DNA of 64,000 nucleotides. It comes from Labrenzia sp. CE80. Lineage in GTDB: Bacteria; Pseudomonadota; Alphaproteobacteria; Rhizobiales; Stappiaceae. The stretch covers positions 372,001 through 436,000 of the forward strand of contig NZ_WAJT01000004.1 in the NCBI RefSeq assembly GCF_009650605.1, in the 5' to 3' direction. This document shows, one piece after another, positions 18,461 to 26,874 of the stretch. The notes under the pieces were generated by a model. It did no database searches. It had not been told where the DNA came from and saw only the letters and a program-made list of their open reading frames with translations. Within the stretch, counting starts at the first letter, position 1. The number at the start of each line of letters is the position of its first letter. Made by a program: the position numbers and the translations under genes.

Positions 18461-19811
18461 GCTGGAGCGCCGCCTTTGTCATGTGAATCTCGGGAGTGAG
18501 TACTTTCGCATATGGAAAGTCGTTGCTGAAGCCGACAATGTTGCCATTTGGAAGGACTATGGTTGCGCCGATGCCAATACCTCTGAGACCTTCTAGTTTT
18601 CGCGAATTGCGGTCCAACGTGATATCCGCTTCGAGGTGGAGCAAGCCTTTCATCGTCTTCAGTCTTTGCCCGCGGTCGCGATTGATGTGACCATGTACGA
18701 GGATCTTAACGCCTGCGTGATGGAGCCGTTCGACGCCGTTTGATGACAGCTGTTTGTCAACCGCCCGGTACTTGGTTCGCATGATGTTGGCGACGGTGCC
18801 GGAGTAGAACGTGAAAGGGTCTTGATAGACCTGTTCCCGGAACAGCTGGTTGATGTGGCTCACGCCATTCTCATCGATTTCGGTGCAGATATGGTCATCC
18901 AGCCCTGCATGAACAAAGAGAACGGATCCATTTTTGTAGATCGCGCGCATCCGGTCGTAGAACCAGGCGTAGAGACCGTCAGGCTCCAGAAACAGTTCCT
19001 TGCATTTCATTGCAGCGGCGTAGAGCATGCGCATATCCAGTCCGACGCTCAGGCTTGCTTCCTCGAAAGTTGCGATTTTTTTCCTCAGACGGCGCAGTTC
19101 TTTTTGGATAGCTGCTTCGCCGAGATGTTTTGCCGCAGCTTCCGGAAAATCTATTTGCCAGGCTTCGCTCGGAAAAATCCGATCACGGCAAGTCTCAAGA
19201 TCCGGCGCACTCTCCAAAGCGTTGGTCGGCGCGACGTGTTTGTCGTAGACCTCGCGCAGAAGAGGCAGCACCTTATTGCCCATCCGGATGAACATATGTT
19301 CGGTCAGTGGCGACCGGTCGCTCGTCAAGGCACGAACACCCAGCAAGAGCCGCAAGTCATGATTTCCTGCGAGCAACTTGATGCGAACGCCGGTTTCAAT
19401 CAGCCTTTTTAAGCAGTTGAGCAGGTCCAGGTTGCTTGGCCCTTTGTCGAGACAGTCGCCTCCAATGACGAGGACGCAAGAACGCCCGAAGTCTGTCAGG
19501 TCGAAGTCATCGGTATCGTGTTCATGACTTTGAACAACACCGGCGGCGACCAAAGACCTGACGAGGCTTTCGGCATCGGCATGAAGATCGGAGATGAACA
19601 CAACTGGACGCTTGGGCCATTTCCATTGCCCATACTCTCCTGATTTCCTCAAGCTTTTGAGGATCTTGGCTGTTTGGTCGGGCGTTGAACCGCCGGAGTG
19701 GTTCATGTCCAAAGGCCAAGGGACACAGCTTTCAGGAACGCCAAGCGAGGCTGCTTTTGTCCCGAGAATGGTCGGCAGAAGGTCCTCGTTGTTTTCGCGG
19801 GCAGGCATCAT
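18447..19811 (-). CDS. Calcineurin-like metallophosphoesterase in the GAK operon
   Basis: Predicted metal-dependent phosphatase or phosphodiesterase. The five motifs are all visible: DLH (FISDLHAD, D75 and H77 from the start used here), GD-x2-D (IGGDCLDKG), GNHD (LLAGNHD), an isolated His (VLFVHAGLDD) and GH (VHGHINRD). An inserted helical region of roughly 130 residues separates GNHD from VHAG, which makes the protein large (454 residues). I prefer the tandem ATGs at 19811/19808, 17 bases after the histidine phosphatase stop; starts at 19847 or 19874 would overlap that gene. It may reverse the product of one of the operon kinases; the substrate is unknown. Confidence 0.8.
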   Translation of the reverse strand: MMPARENNEDLLPTILGTKAASLGVPESCVPWPLDMNHSGGSTPDQTAKILKSLRKSGEYGQWKWPKRPVVFISDLHADAESLVRSLVAAGVVQSHEHDTDDFDLTDFGRSCVLVIGGDCLDKGPSNLDLLNCLKRLIETGVRIKLLAGNHDLRLLLGVRALTSDRSPLTEHMFIRMGNKVLPLLREVYDKHVAPTNALESAPDLETCRDRIFPSEAWQIDFPEAAAKHLGEAAIQKELRRLRKKIATFEEASLSVGLDMRMLYAAAMKCKELFLEPDGLYAWFYDRMRAIYKNGSVLFVHAGLDDHICTEIDENGVSHINQLFREQVYQDPFTFYSGTVANIMRTKYRAVDKQLSSNGVERLHHAGVKILVHGHINRDRGQRLKTMKGLLHLEADITLDRNSRKLEGLRGIGIGATIVLPNGNIVGFSNDFPYAKVLTPEIHMTKAALQHDGT

Positions 19812-19827
19812 AACGGCCTGTGTTCCT

Positions 19828-20529
19828 TCAGTCTGTAGCTGGTTCATCAGGATAACGGTTCTTCCATTCGCCATGTAACAGGTGCCATGACATCTTGTCG
19901 TTGACCTCCAGCACAATGGGTCTCGCGTGGTGCATACTTAGTCGTGCAATGTCGTCAAAATCGATCACCCCAAGGTGATGAGCGGCGTGTCGGAAAGAAG
20001 CGCCATGACCGACGAAGACTTTCGCGACAGTTCCTGCGTTCTCCTTCAGCGCCGCCATCTGGGACACCAGGTAGTCGGACACTCGTTGCCCTGCTTCCTG
20101 CAGGGACTCAGCGCCTTGGAACGGTAATCTGTAGTCGCTGCTGGACTTCCATCCGTTCGGCAAAGTTTCGTGGCGCGGATCTGCTGCGATGATCGCCTCG
20201 ATTTCTTCAACCGTCAGGTTTGCCAAGACTCCAACGCTCCGTTCCGCAAGTTCCTCACTCTCTTGAACTACTGCCGGGAGATTGAGCTCCGATTTAAGGC
20301 CCTCGGACAGGATTACGGCTGTCTGCCAGGCGCGAAGCTGGCGCGAGCATGAAATGACAGGCGAAAGGTGCCAGTTTTCTTCTTTGCAGAAGGCCGCGAT
20401 TTCTAGGCCGGCAGCATGGGCTTGCGACTTTCCCTTCGCCGTCAACGGGTAGGGTTGGAGCGCGCTCGGGGCGTTGGGGCGCTGCAGGTAGTCACCGTGA
20501 CGGACCAGAATTGCCAAGCACCTTGTCAT
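19828..20529 (-). CDS. Histidine phosphatase superfamily protein in the GAK operon
   Basis: Phosphoglycerate-mutase-like phosphatase of 233 residues. The phospho-accepting RHG (LVRHGDYL, about residue 10), the conserved Arg region SCSRQLRAWQTA (about 60) and the second His in FVGHGASFRHAAHH (about 185) are intact. The ATG at 20529 overlaps the kinase stop as ATGA. With the metallophosphoesterase it gives this operon two unrelated phosphatases beside two kinase-type folds. SixA-like protein histidine phosphatase or a small-molecule phosphatase are both possible. Confidence 0.85.
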   Translation of the reverse strand: MTRCLAILVRHGDYLQRPNAPSALQPYPLTAKGKSQAHAAGLEIAAFCKEENWHLSPVISCSRQLRAWQTAVILSEGLKSELNLPAVVQESEELAERSVGVLANLTVEEIEAIIAADPRHETLPNGWKSSSDYRLPFQGAESLQEAGQRVSDYLVSQMAALKENAGTVAKVFVGHGASFRHAAHHLGVIDFDDIARLSMHHARPIVLEVNDKMSWHLLHGEWKNRYPDEPATD

Positions 20530-21626
20530 GTCCCGGTACCGAAGAGTTTCTCGCCACACTGAAAGAGAACGTCAAAATCGATCTGGCCAGAGACTTCCTG
20601 CACCTCAACGCCTTTCAAGGCTGCAAGATAGGCTTCGGGCTCAAGCGGGCTGTCATCCTGCCAAAAGCGGCCACTCGGCCGTTGGTAAAACGGTCCCGGG
20701 CTTTTCATGATAGCGGCCAGCAAGTCAGGTCTATCTTCGATTTTCACATCGCGGACATTCGTGGGTTCGTCAGTTTCGCGTGACCAGTTCAAAACCCAAA
20801 AGTGTGTGAGAGAGGCAGCGTGACTTATGCGGTCGGGACCGAAGACGTCAGCGACCATCAGGTCGTGTTTTTCCTCCAGCGTCCACAGCTCCTCGTTGGT
20901 CAGTGCATCCAACTCGGCCTGTCTGTCCGCAGAAAGCATGCCCCGAAGCCTTGGATTGTGAAGTATGGTTCCGGGATTGATCCGCGGCAATTTAGGAATG
21001 CCAAGCGCATCGGGATGAGGCGTGTTGCTCCCAACAAGCAAACGGTCGTTCGTGACATAGCGGGCGCCATCCAGCTCCATCAGCTTGAGCATGGTTGTCG
21101 ACTTGCCGCCGCCCGAAAGACCGGCAATCGCGAGCGTTTGCTCGCCGCAATTGACTGCGGCTGCGTGACATCCGACCCAACCGAGCTGCTGAAAGTGGTT
21201 CAAAATCTGAGTGTTTACAAAATTGACGACCTGGTTCGGATAGGCCTTGCAGGGGCCGAATGCGATCTTCCAGTCTGTTGACTGCAGGAAAGCCATACCG
21301 GTGCGCACTTTTCGGACAAGCCGTGCATTGGGCAGATCTGAAATTGCGTCCTTTCGGCCGGTCTTGCCTGGCTCTCTGGCCCAGTCGGACCAGTCGACGT
21401 CGAACGGAAGATCCAGATCATCAAGAACATAGACCGTCAAGGTTGGGTCTTCGCACGGGACTACGACATGCAGGAAATACTGGCGCAGCTCTGAAAGGAC
21501 TGGCTCAGAATTGGAGCGGATTTCGACGACGACGCTTCCCACTTTCAGATGAATGGGCGAACGCGTGGAACACCGACCTTTGGGCTGCAGGGCGTCGATC
21601 ACATCTTGGCTGCCTAGTTCGCTCAT
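20526..21626 (-). CDS. HprK-related kinase B (GAK system)
   Basis: A 366-residue protein whose central domain looks like HPr kinase/phosphorylase. Walker A is GLSGGGKST (169-177), preceded by the His-containing strand WVGCHAAAVNC (H154), equivalent to the position before the P-loop in HprK. After it come TNDRLLV and IPKLPRINPGTI. The HPr-recognition N-terminal domain of classical HprK is absent and replaced by about 110 residues with LTVYVLDDLDLPF. It overlaps the ATP-grasp gene by four bases. The target is unknown; the ATP-grasp product or a partner in the same operon is a guess. Confidence 0.82.
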   Translation of the reverse strand: MSELGSQDVIDALQPKGRCSTRSPIHLKVGSVVVEIRSNSEPVLSELRQYFLHVVVPCEDPTLTVYVLDDLDLPFDVDWSDWAREPGKTGRKDAISDLPNARLVRKVRTGMAFLQSTDWKIAFGPCKAYPNQVVNFVNTQILNHFQQLGWVGCHAAAVNCGEQTLAIAGLSGGGKSTTMLKLMELDGARYVTNDRLLVGSNTPHPDALGIPKLPRINPGTILHNPRLRGMLSADRQAELDALTNEELWTLEEKHDLMVADVFGPDRISHAASLTHFWVLNWSRETDEPTNVRDVKIEDRPDLLAAIMKSPGPFYQRPSGRFWQDDSPLEPEAYLAALKGVEVQEVSGQIDFDVLFQCGEKLFGTGT

Positions 21627-22513
21627 GACCTGACCTTCTTTAGCGCATGGTCGGCATAAATGCCTGCTGCCTCTATGCCAGCGCCCTCAAGTGCGCCTTT
21701 GAAACCGCCGAACGCCGATACTTCGAAGACAATCGCTCCTTCAGGCGTAAGAGCGACGTCAACCGTCGTGAAGTCCAAACCAAAGGGTGCTTGTGCCTTG
21801 TGGGCGAGCGCAATCAGCTTGTCATCTGGCGAGAAAGGCGCGTATTTGCCTCCACTCTCGATCGTTGTGTTCCAGGCTTTCGACTGCGAGACGCGGGCGT
21901 AGGTTCCAAGGTATTGGCCAGCCAGAAAGACCATGCCTAAATCCTGACCGGACAGATCCATCTTTTGCTGGATGTACATAACCGGGTGCTCGTCGGCGAA
22001 GGCGGCAATGTCTCTACGGACGACATCCTCGCCAGCGCTTGCTTCAAGGACGCACATACCGCGGGCCTTTGTCGAGAACAGCGGCTTGAAGACAGCACTT
22101 CCAAAGCGCGTCACCGCCTCGAACGCCGCATCCTGGTCTTCTGTTACGCAGGTGGGAGGCATTGGAATGCCGGCATTTGAAAGTGTGACTGTGCAGCTTA
22201 GCCGGTCGACAAGGCGGATGATGTTTTCTGCGCCGCTGAAGACTTTGACGCCACGGTTTTCTGCAACGCGGAGCATCTCGAGCCGATCAAGCGTGTGGGG
22301 GCTGTACTCTTCGCTGATCTTCTTAACGATTAAGCCGTCCAGCTCGGAGAGATCAACACCTTGGAACCAGAGAGAAGATGTTGCCAGGTCGAGGCTGACC
22401 TGAGCCATGTCAATGACCAGCCGGAAGCCAGTACGTTCTTCGATCGCATCGGCCAGTGTTTCCGTAGACCACTTTCCCGGTATGCCGATCACTCCGATTC
22501 TTGGCTCAGTCAA
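21623..22513 (-). CDS. GAK system ATP-grasp enzyme
   Basis: A RimK-like ATP-grasp ligase (296 residues), which normally joins a carboxylate to an amine through an acyl-phosphate. Visible elements are the ATP-binding lysine strand AVFKPLFSTKARGMCVLE, the YIQQKMDLSGQDLGMVF strand with the adenine-contacting region, and the metal-binding FTTVDVALTPEGAIVFEVSA near the C terminus. The start is TTG (22513) with a strong AAGGAG seven bases upstream; its first bases overlap the stop of the gene before as TTGACTGA. This central GAK protein is named by family but has no assigned substrate. Confidence 0.85.
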   Translation of the reverse strand: MTEPRIGVIGIPGKWSTETLADAIEERTGFRLVIDMAQVSLDLATSSLWFQGVDLSELDGLIVKKISEEYSPHTLDRLEMLRVAENRGVKVFSGAENIIRLVDRLSCTVTLSNAGIPMPPTCVTEDQDAAFEAVTRFGSAVFKPLFSTKARGMCVLEASAGEDVVRRDIAAFADEHPVMYIQQKMDLSGQDLGMVFLAGQYLGTYARVSQSKAWNTTIESGGKYAPFSPDDKLIALAHKAQAPFGLDFTTVDVALTPEGAIVFEVSAFGGFKGALEGAGIEAAGIYADHALKKVRS

Positions 22514-24134
22514 CGAAGATCTCCTTCACAGGCAGTTTGAACTTGTGCTCTTGGCCGGTTTTGCAAGTGAGTGCTCGTTCGATCAGATAACGGGATCTGA
22601 GGAACATTTTGCGCGCTTGAGACTTGTCGAAGATGAAGCGGGTGGAGCTGGCAAAAGAGCGTCCGAGACCTAACGCCAGGCGGTAATCAAACGTCTCATC
22701 ATTCTGCTTGCGGGCGAAGCGACGGGCAATTTGATAGAAGTCATAAGAGAGCTTCATGATCCGCCGGCGGACGGGGGCGTCGAGCACTTGCAAGCGATAG
22801 TTTGACACCATGAAGACCGATACATCCTGCACATAATCCATGTAGCGAGAGCGATGCAGGTCAATGAAATTTATTCGGTTTTCACCGGGGTCATAGATAA
22901 TGTTGTCGATGTTGAAGTCGCCGTGAATGTAGACTGAAAATGGAGCGGAGACAGCTGCTTCTCGTTCACCGGCTCGTTCAATGAGCTCCTCAAAGGCAGG
23001 AATCTCGAGACCTGCCAGGTTGCTCCGTGTACGGCGGAATTCCGGGTGCACACGATAGACCTCGTCAAGGCGCTTTGAAAGCTGCTGCATGCTGCCGAGT
23101 TCGGCAAACTCGTCAGTCTTCGTCTGGCGCCAGACATCCTTCAACGTCGTGCCAAGCTGTTTGAGGGCTTTTGCGCAAAGATCATCCGGCTCATTCAAGA
23201 CAATCTGTTCGAAGGTCAATCCGGGCAGGTGTTCAATCAGCAGTGCGGCGGACTGATTGCGCTTCTCGTAGGACAGGATTTTGGGAGCGAGACCGGGATA
23301 AATCGAGTTCCAGTTTTTTACGCCAGCGCGTTCTTCTTTGACCTTGCGCTTTTCTCCGTCCTTGAAGACAGCGGCGACATTGTGTGAATTGCTATCGGTG
23401 ATTGCCGAGATCGCACTTCCCGACCGCGTTTCAGCGATCGCCTCGATGTGATAATCGCCGTTGGTTTCGAAGTCGGCCATGAGGCCCTGCAAGGCAAAGT
23501 AGCGCTCGAAATTCACCGCCTGGCCGATGTTGATTGAAATGAGCGCTTCACTGATCGTCTGGAGAGACGTCCCCATGCGCTGGATCTCACTGGCCACCAA
23601 CAGGCTGTGTGCCAGATCCGCAGTATGCTTCGTGGCGCGCATCTCATTGGTGTAGATCTTGAAGAGCTTGTTGTAGTCGTTGGCAACCTTGCGGTTCAGC
23701 TGGCCAATTTGCACTGCACGAGCACTGTCGTTGCTGGAAAGAGCTGCTTCGACTTTTGCAACGCCAGCGCGGACGCGTTGAATGATTGGTGGATAGCGTT
23801 CGGGAACCAGTATCTCGAAATGTTCGATGCGCTCGGCATGGCGCAGGCACTGCCGGGTGAGGTTGGCCAAACGCAGAAGGTCCGTGGCGATAAATTCTAG
23901 ACTTCGCAACGCAATCTGGTTGCGCTCGGTTTTCCTGGTATTTGCCAAACGTCGTATGCAGTCGCTGTGGATCCGGGTCGTTAGATTATGGGCGTAGCCT
24001 GCCCGGTCGAAAATGCGCCGCGCCGTTCCCGCTGACGGGACGCTGAAAAACGCTTCCAACTGCTGAAGCTGCCCGCCGATTTCAGCGCAAAGGAAGTGAA
24101 GGTTCTCCTGGATCGACTTCGGCAGGCTAGTCAT
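22506..24134 (-). CDS. PhoU-like / aminoglycoside-phosphotransferase-like fusion protein (GAK locus)
   Basis: A 542-residue two-part protein. The first 230 residues are helical, with repeated heptad-like stretches, and resemble a PhoU domain. The C-terminal part is a protein-kinase-like APH fold with the Brenner motif HGDFNIDN (H404, D406, N411) and the metal-binding INFID (D425). It therefore probably phosphorylates a small molecule. I use the ATG at 24134 (MTSLPKSIQ). First gene of the six-gene minus-strand GAK operon, overlapping the ATP-grasp gene by eight bases. A phosphate-responsive sensor coupled to a kinase is an attractive but untested reading. Confidence 0.75.
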   Translation of the reverse strand: MTSLPKSIQENLHFLCAEIGGQLQQLEAFFSVPSAGTARRIFDRAGYAHNLTTRIHSDCIRRLANTRKTERNQIALRSLEFIATDLLRLANLTRQCLRHAERIEHFEILVPERYPPIIQRVRAGVAKVEAALSSNDSARAVQIGQLNRKVANDYNKLFKIYTNEMRATKHTADLAHSLLVASEIQRMGTSLQTISEALISINIGQAVNFERYFALQGLMADFETNGDYHIEAIAETRSGSAISAITDSNSHNVAAVFKDGEKRKVKEERAGVKNWNSIYPGLAPKILSYEKRNQSAALLIEHLPGLTFEQIVLNEPDDLCAKALKQLGTTLKDVWRQTKTDEFAELGSMQQLSKRLDEVYRVHPEFRRTRSNLAGLEIPAFEELIERAGEREAAVSAPFSVYIHGDFNIDNIIYDPGENRINFIDLHRSRYMDYVQDVSVFMVSNYRLQVLDAPVRRRIMKLSYDFYQIARRFARKQNDETFDYRLALGLGRSFASSTRFIFDKSQARKMFLRSRYLIERALTCKTGQEHKFKLPVKEIFVD

Positions 24135-24441
24135 CAATGACCCCGAGACATGTTGGAAGGCCCCCACTATCCCTCGTAATGAACAGTTTTGTGACAGAGC
24201 TGGGAGGCCAGCGCTTGGCGTCTTGCCGACTTGAGGGGTGCGTGTTGAATTTCCATTTCTTTGGTTGCTGCTTGAGATGCGTCAGAGATTTCTCATCGCG
24301 AGGAATATAAGTGCGCGGCATTGCCCGTATTGAGGTAAGGAAATCTTGCATTCGCGATCGATACCGTTTTGGTTGTGAGCAAAGGAGCGGCGCGCAACAC
24401 AGCAATCCGTCTCTCACTATTGTTTAGGGTATTTTTCTACA
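24135..24441. other. Divergent GAK promoter region without a gene
   Basis: 307 bases separate the divergent GAK genes. I see no convincing open frame. It is A/T-richer toward the plus-strand gene and must hold both promoters. The sequence just before the CofD-like start (TTTAGGGTATTTTTCTACA) offers a possible -10-like TATTTT but no ribosome binding site. Confidence 0.4.
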
Positions 24442-25629
24442 GTGCACGAGCTAGTGATCCGTCGTAGCGTTTCTTTTCCCGACCCGTTGCGCGTCGGGCG
24501 CTACAAGAGCAATCCCGACCTTGGTCCGCGGCTCCTGTTTTTTAGCGGCGGGACAGCGCTGAATGGCATTTCACGTGCGCTCAAGTCCTACACCTTCAAC
24601 TCGGTTCATCTTGTTACGCCGTTTGATTCCGGTGGTAGTTCGCAAGCGTTGCGTAAAGCCTTCGATATGCCTGCCATTGGCGATCTTCGCAGCCGCCTAA
24701 TGGCGCTTGCGGACGAGAGTGTCCTCGGTCATCCAGAAGTGTTCGAGCTCTTTACGCACCGGTTTAAGAAGAGCGTCAGCAAGCGAACACTCACCTCTGA
24801 ACTCGAAACAATGGTCGCGGGGACCCATCCGCTTGTCAAAGCGATCGAGCGACCGATGCGCACGTTGATCATGCATCAGCTTGGGGTGTTCCAGGCATCC
24901 AAGCCGCCTCGGTTCGATTTGCGCGGCGCCAGTATCGGTAATCTGATTCTCGCCGGCGGTTACCTGAACCAGCAGAAAGAGCTCGAACCGATCATTTTTC
25001 TTGTATCGAAGCTGGTTGGAGTCCAGGGTATCGTTCGGGCCATCGTTGACGGCAACCTGCATCTGGGGGCAGATCTTGAAGACGGCCGTTCGGTCATTGG
25101 CCAGCATTTGCTGACCGGCAAGGAGACGGCGCCGATAGATTCGCCGATTGCGAATTTGTACTTGAGCAAGTCGCCGCTCGAGCGCTCCCCGGTTTCAGCG
25201 AAACTGAGCAAGCGGAACAAGAAGCTGATCACTTCGTCTGATCTGATTTGCTATCCGCCTGGCAGCTTCTATTCCAGTGTTTTGGCCAACCTCCTGCCTG
25301 AGGGAGTCGGTAAAGCCATCGCTAGCCGCGATGTGCCAAAAGTCTTCGTGCCAAGCCTTGGAGACGATCCTGAGACCATGGGACTGTCTGTGGCACAGAA
25401 GGTCCAGATTTTGTTGAAGTACCTCAAGAAAGATGCCGGCACCGATATCTCGGACAATCAGCTGCTGAATTTGGTCCTGCTTGATGCGGACGAAGATACA
25501 AGTGCCTGCGATCTTGAGGACCTCGCCAAGCTTGGAATTCCGGCGGTTTCTCTCGATCTTGTGAGCCGGTCTTCGGCGCCATATTACGATCCGCATCAGG
25601 TTTGTGAGGCACTTCTTTCTTTGACCTGA
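24442..25629 (+). CDS. GAK system CofD-like protein
   Basis: A 395-residue CofD/YvcK-superfamily protein. It begins with the nucleotide-site strand LLFFSGGTALNGISRAL (31-47) and VTPFDSGGSSQALRKAF, and has a mid-protein NLILAGGYLN equivalent to the second CofD motif. It is clearly different from the true CofD of the F420 operon. It is transcribed divergently from the other GAK genes. The start is GTG (24442) or GTG (24454); neither has a recognisable ribosome binding site, so a leaderless transcript is possible. Predicted phospho-acyl or nucleotide transferase; the real reaction is not known. Confidence 0.82.
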   Translation: MHELVIRRSVSFPDPLRVGRYKSNPDLGPRLLFFSGGTALNGISRALKSYTFNSVHLVTPFDSGGSSQALRKAFDMPAIGDLRSRLMALADESVLGHPEVFELFTHRFKKSVSKRTLTSELETMVAGTHPLVKAIERPMRTLIMHQLGVFQASKPPRFDLRGASIGNLILAGGYLNQQKELEPIIFLVSKLVGVQGIVRAIVDGNLHLGADLEDGRSVIGQHLLTGKETAPIDSPIANLYLSKSPLERSPVSAKLSKRNKKLITSSDLICYPPGSFYSSVLANLLPEGVGKAIASRDVPKVFVPSLGDDPETMGLSVAQKVQILLKYLKKDAGTDISDNQLLNLVLLDADEDTSACDLEDLAKLGIPAVSLDLVSRSSAPYYDPHQVCEALLSLT

Positions 25630-25652
25630 CCAATCGCGTTGACTGAGCGTAA

Positions 25653-25760
25653 CGGCTCGATTCCGTCGATCCGCAAATCTACTTGGCCGCCACACTGATC
25701 GCCATCGTCAACGGCCACAAACAAAGCCGGATTGACGATCTAATGCCTTGAAATTATTCG
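25653..25760 (+). pseudogene. IS66-family transposase (TnpC) C-terminal remnant
   Basis: The frame reads RLDSVDPQIYLAATLIAIVN then GHKQSRIDDLMP, stop, NY. This matches the C-terminal end of IS66 TnpC transposases, which finish with the pattern NGH...SRIDELMPWNY. The Trp codon of PWNY is TGA here (25749-25751), and stops occur upstream in the same frame, so only about 35 codons of a dead transposase survive. It directly follows the GAK CofD-like gene and marks an old insertion or deletion event. Confidence 0.6.
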
Positions 25761-25854
25761 GAACGAAAACAAGACTAAGGGCCTCGGTCACTGCGAAAGC
25801 ATTCATTCCCTTGTCATGGGCAGAGGCTATGAGAGCCGTTTTGCAGGTGCCACC

Positions 25855-26799
25855 ATGCCATACCCGGAGTCCAAACCGTTTGCTTCGGGCTTGCTCAGCG
25901 TTGATCAGAGTGCCGATATCTACTGGGAAGTATCCGGCAATCCAAAGGGGAAGGCCGCGCTCTATTTGCACGGCGGACCCGGAAGTGGCTTACGTTCTGG
26001 AAGCTATCGTCAGCTCTTCGATCCAGATGCCTACTACCTCGTGGGTATTGACCAGAGAGGATGTGGGCGCAGTCGACCTCTAGCAACAGAGAATCTAGCG
26101 GATCTGCCTAGTAACAACACGGAAGTTTTGATCAGCGACATCGAAGCAGTTCGTCGACACCTAGAGGTGGATACATGGTTGATAGCTGGAGTGTCATGGG
26201 GAGCCACCTTGGCGCTCGCTCTGGCACAACGTTTTCCAAAGCGGGTGTCAGAGATAGTTTTGATGGCGGTCACGACAACAAGCCGTGCAGAAGTTGATTG
26301 GATCACCGAAGGCGTCGGTCGCTTTTTTCCTCAGGAATGGGAAGCATTCAACGCGGCGTCGGGCCGTACACCAGATGAAAGGGTTGTCGAAGCTTATGCT
26401 CGCAGATTAGCTTTGGGCGACGACTTGGACCGTTTAGCAGCAGCAGAAGCGTGGAACGAATGGGAATCCACCCACATCTCGCTCGATCCGAACTTCACCC
26501 CTATATCACACCGGTTCGATGAGGAGCGGGCGTTAGTGTTCGCGACACTTGTCACGCACTACTGGTCCAATGACGGCTTCCTCCGAGAGGGCGACGCGAT
26601 CCTTGAACGAATGTCGGAGATTAAAGACATTCCGGCTGTGTTGGTCCACGGCCGCCGAGATTTTAGTGGCCCAATTGTAACGCCGTGGGACCTGCATAAA
26701 TCATGGCCGTCAAGCCGACTAGTGATTGTCGAGGAAGAGGGGCACGGAGGCCCTATCTGCCGAGAACAAATGCGATTGGCAATCGATGCCTTCCGATGA
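25855..26799 (+). CDS. Alpha/beta hydrolase, proline iminopeptidase type
   Basis: Predicted cytoplasmic aminopeptidase or related hydrolase of 314 residues. The prolyl-aminopeptidase landmarks are YLHGGPGSGLRSG (oxyanion hole), GIDQRGCGRSRPLA, the nucleophile elbow GVSWGATLALALAQ (catalytic Ser), the acid in VHGRRDFSGP and the final catalytic His in EEEGHGGP. I use the ATG at 25855; an in-frame ATG at 25816 is also open. Codon choice is less GC-biased than in neighbouring genes. It stands alone between an IS66 remnant and a truncated dehydrogenase, which suggests acquisition by transfer. Confidence 0.8.
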   Translation: MPYPESKPFASGLLSVDQSADIYWEVSGNPKGKAALYLHGGPGSGLRSGSYRQLFDPDAYYLVGIDQRGCGRSRPLATENLADLPSNNTEVLISDIEAVRRHLEVDTWLIAGVSWGATLALALAQRFPKRVSEIVLMAVTTTSRAEVDWITEGVGRFFPQEWEAFNAASGRTPDERVVEAYARRLALGDDLDRLAAAEAWNEWESTHISLDPNFTPISHRFDEERALVFATLVTHYWSNDGFLREGDAILERMSEIKDIPAVLVHGRRDFSGPIVTPWDLHKSWPSSRLVIVEEEGHGGPICREQMRLAIDAFR

Positions 26800-26874
26800 A
26801 GGAGTTGGGGTATTGTCACCCCTAGTTCCCGGAAAACAATTTGAAAAGGCAATCCACTGACCTGTGGTCAAGGT

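Noticed and set aside
18822..19412. 196-codon plus-strand frame opposite the metallophosphoesterase
   Set aside because: Antisense to a gene with all five catalytic motifs; no recognisable protein features.
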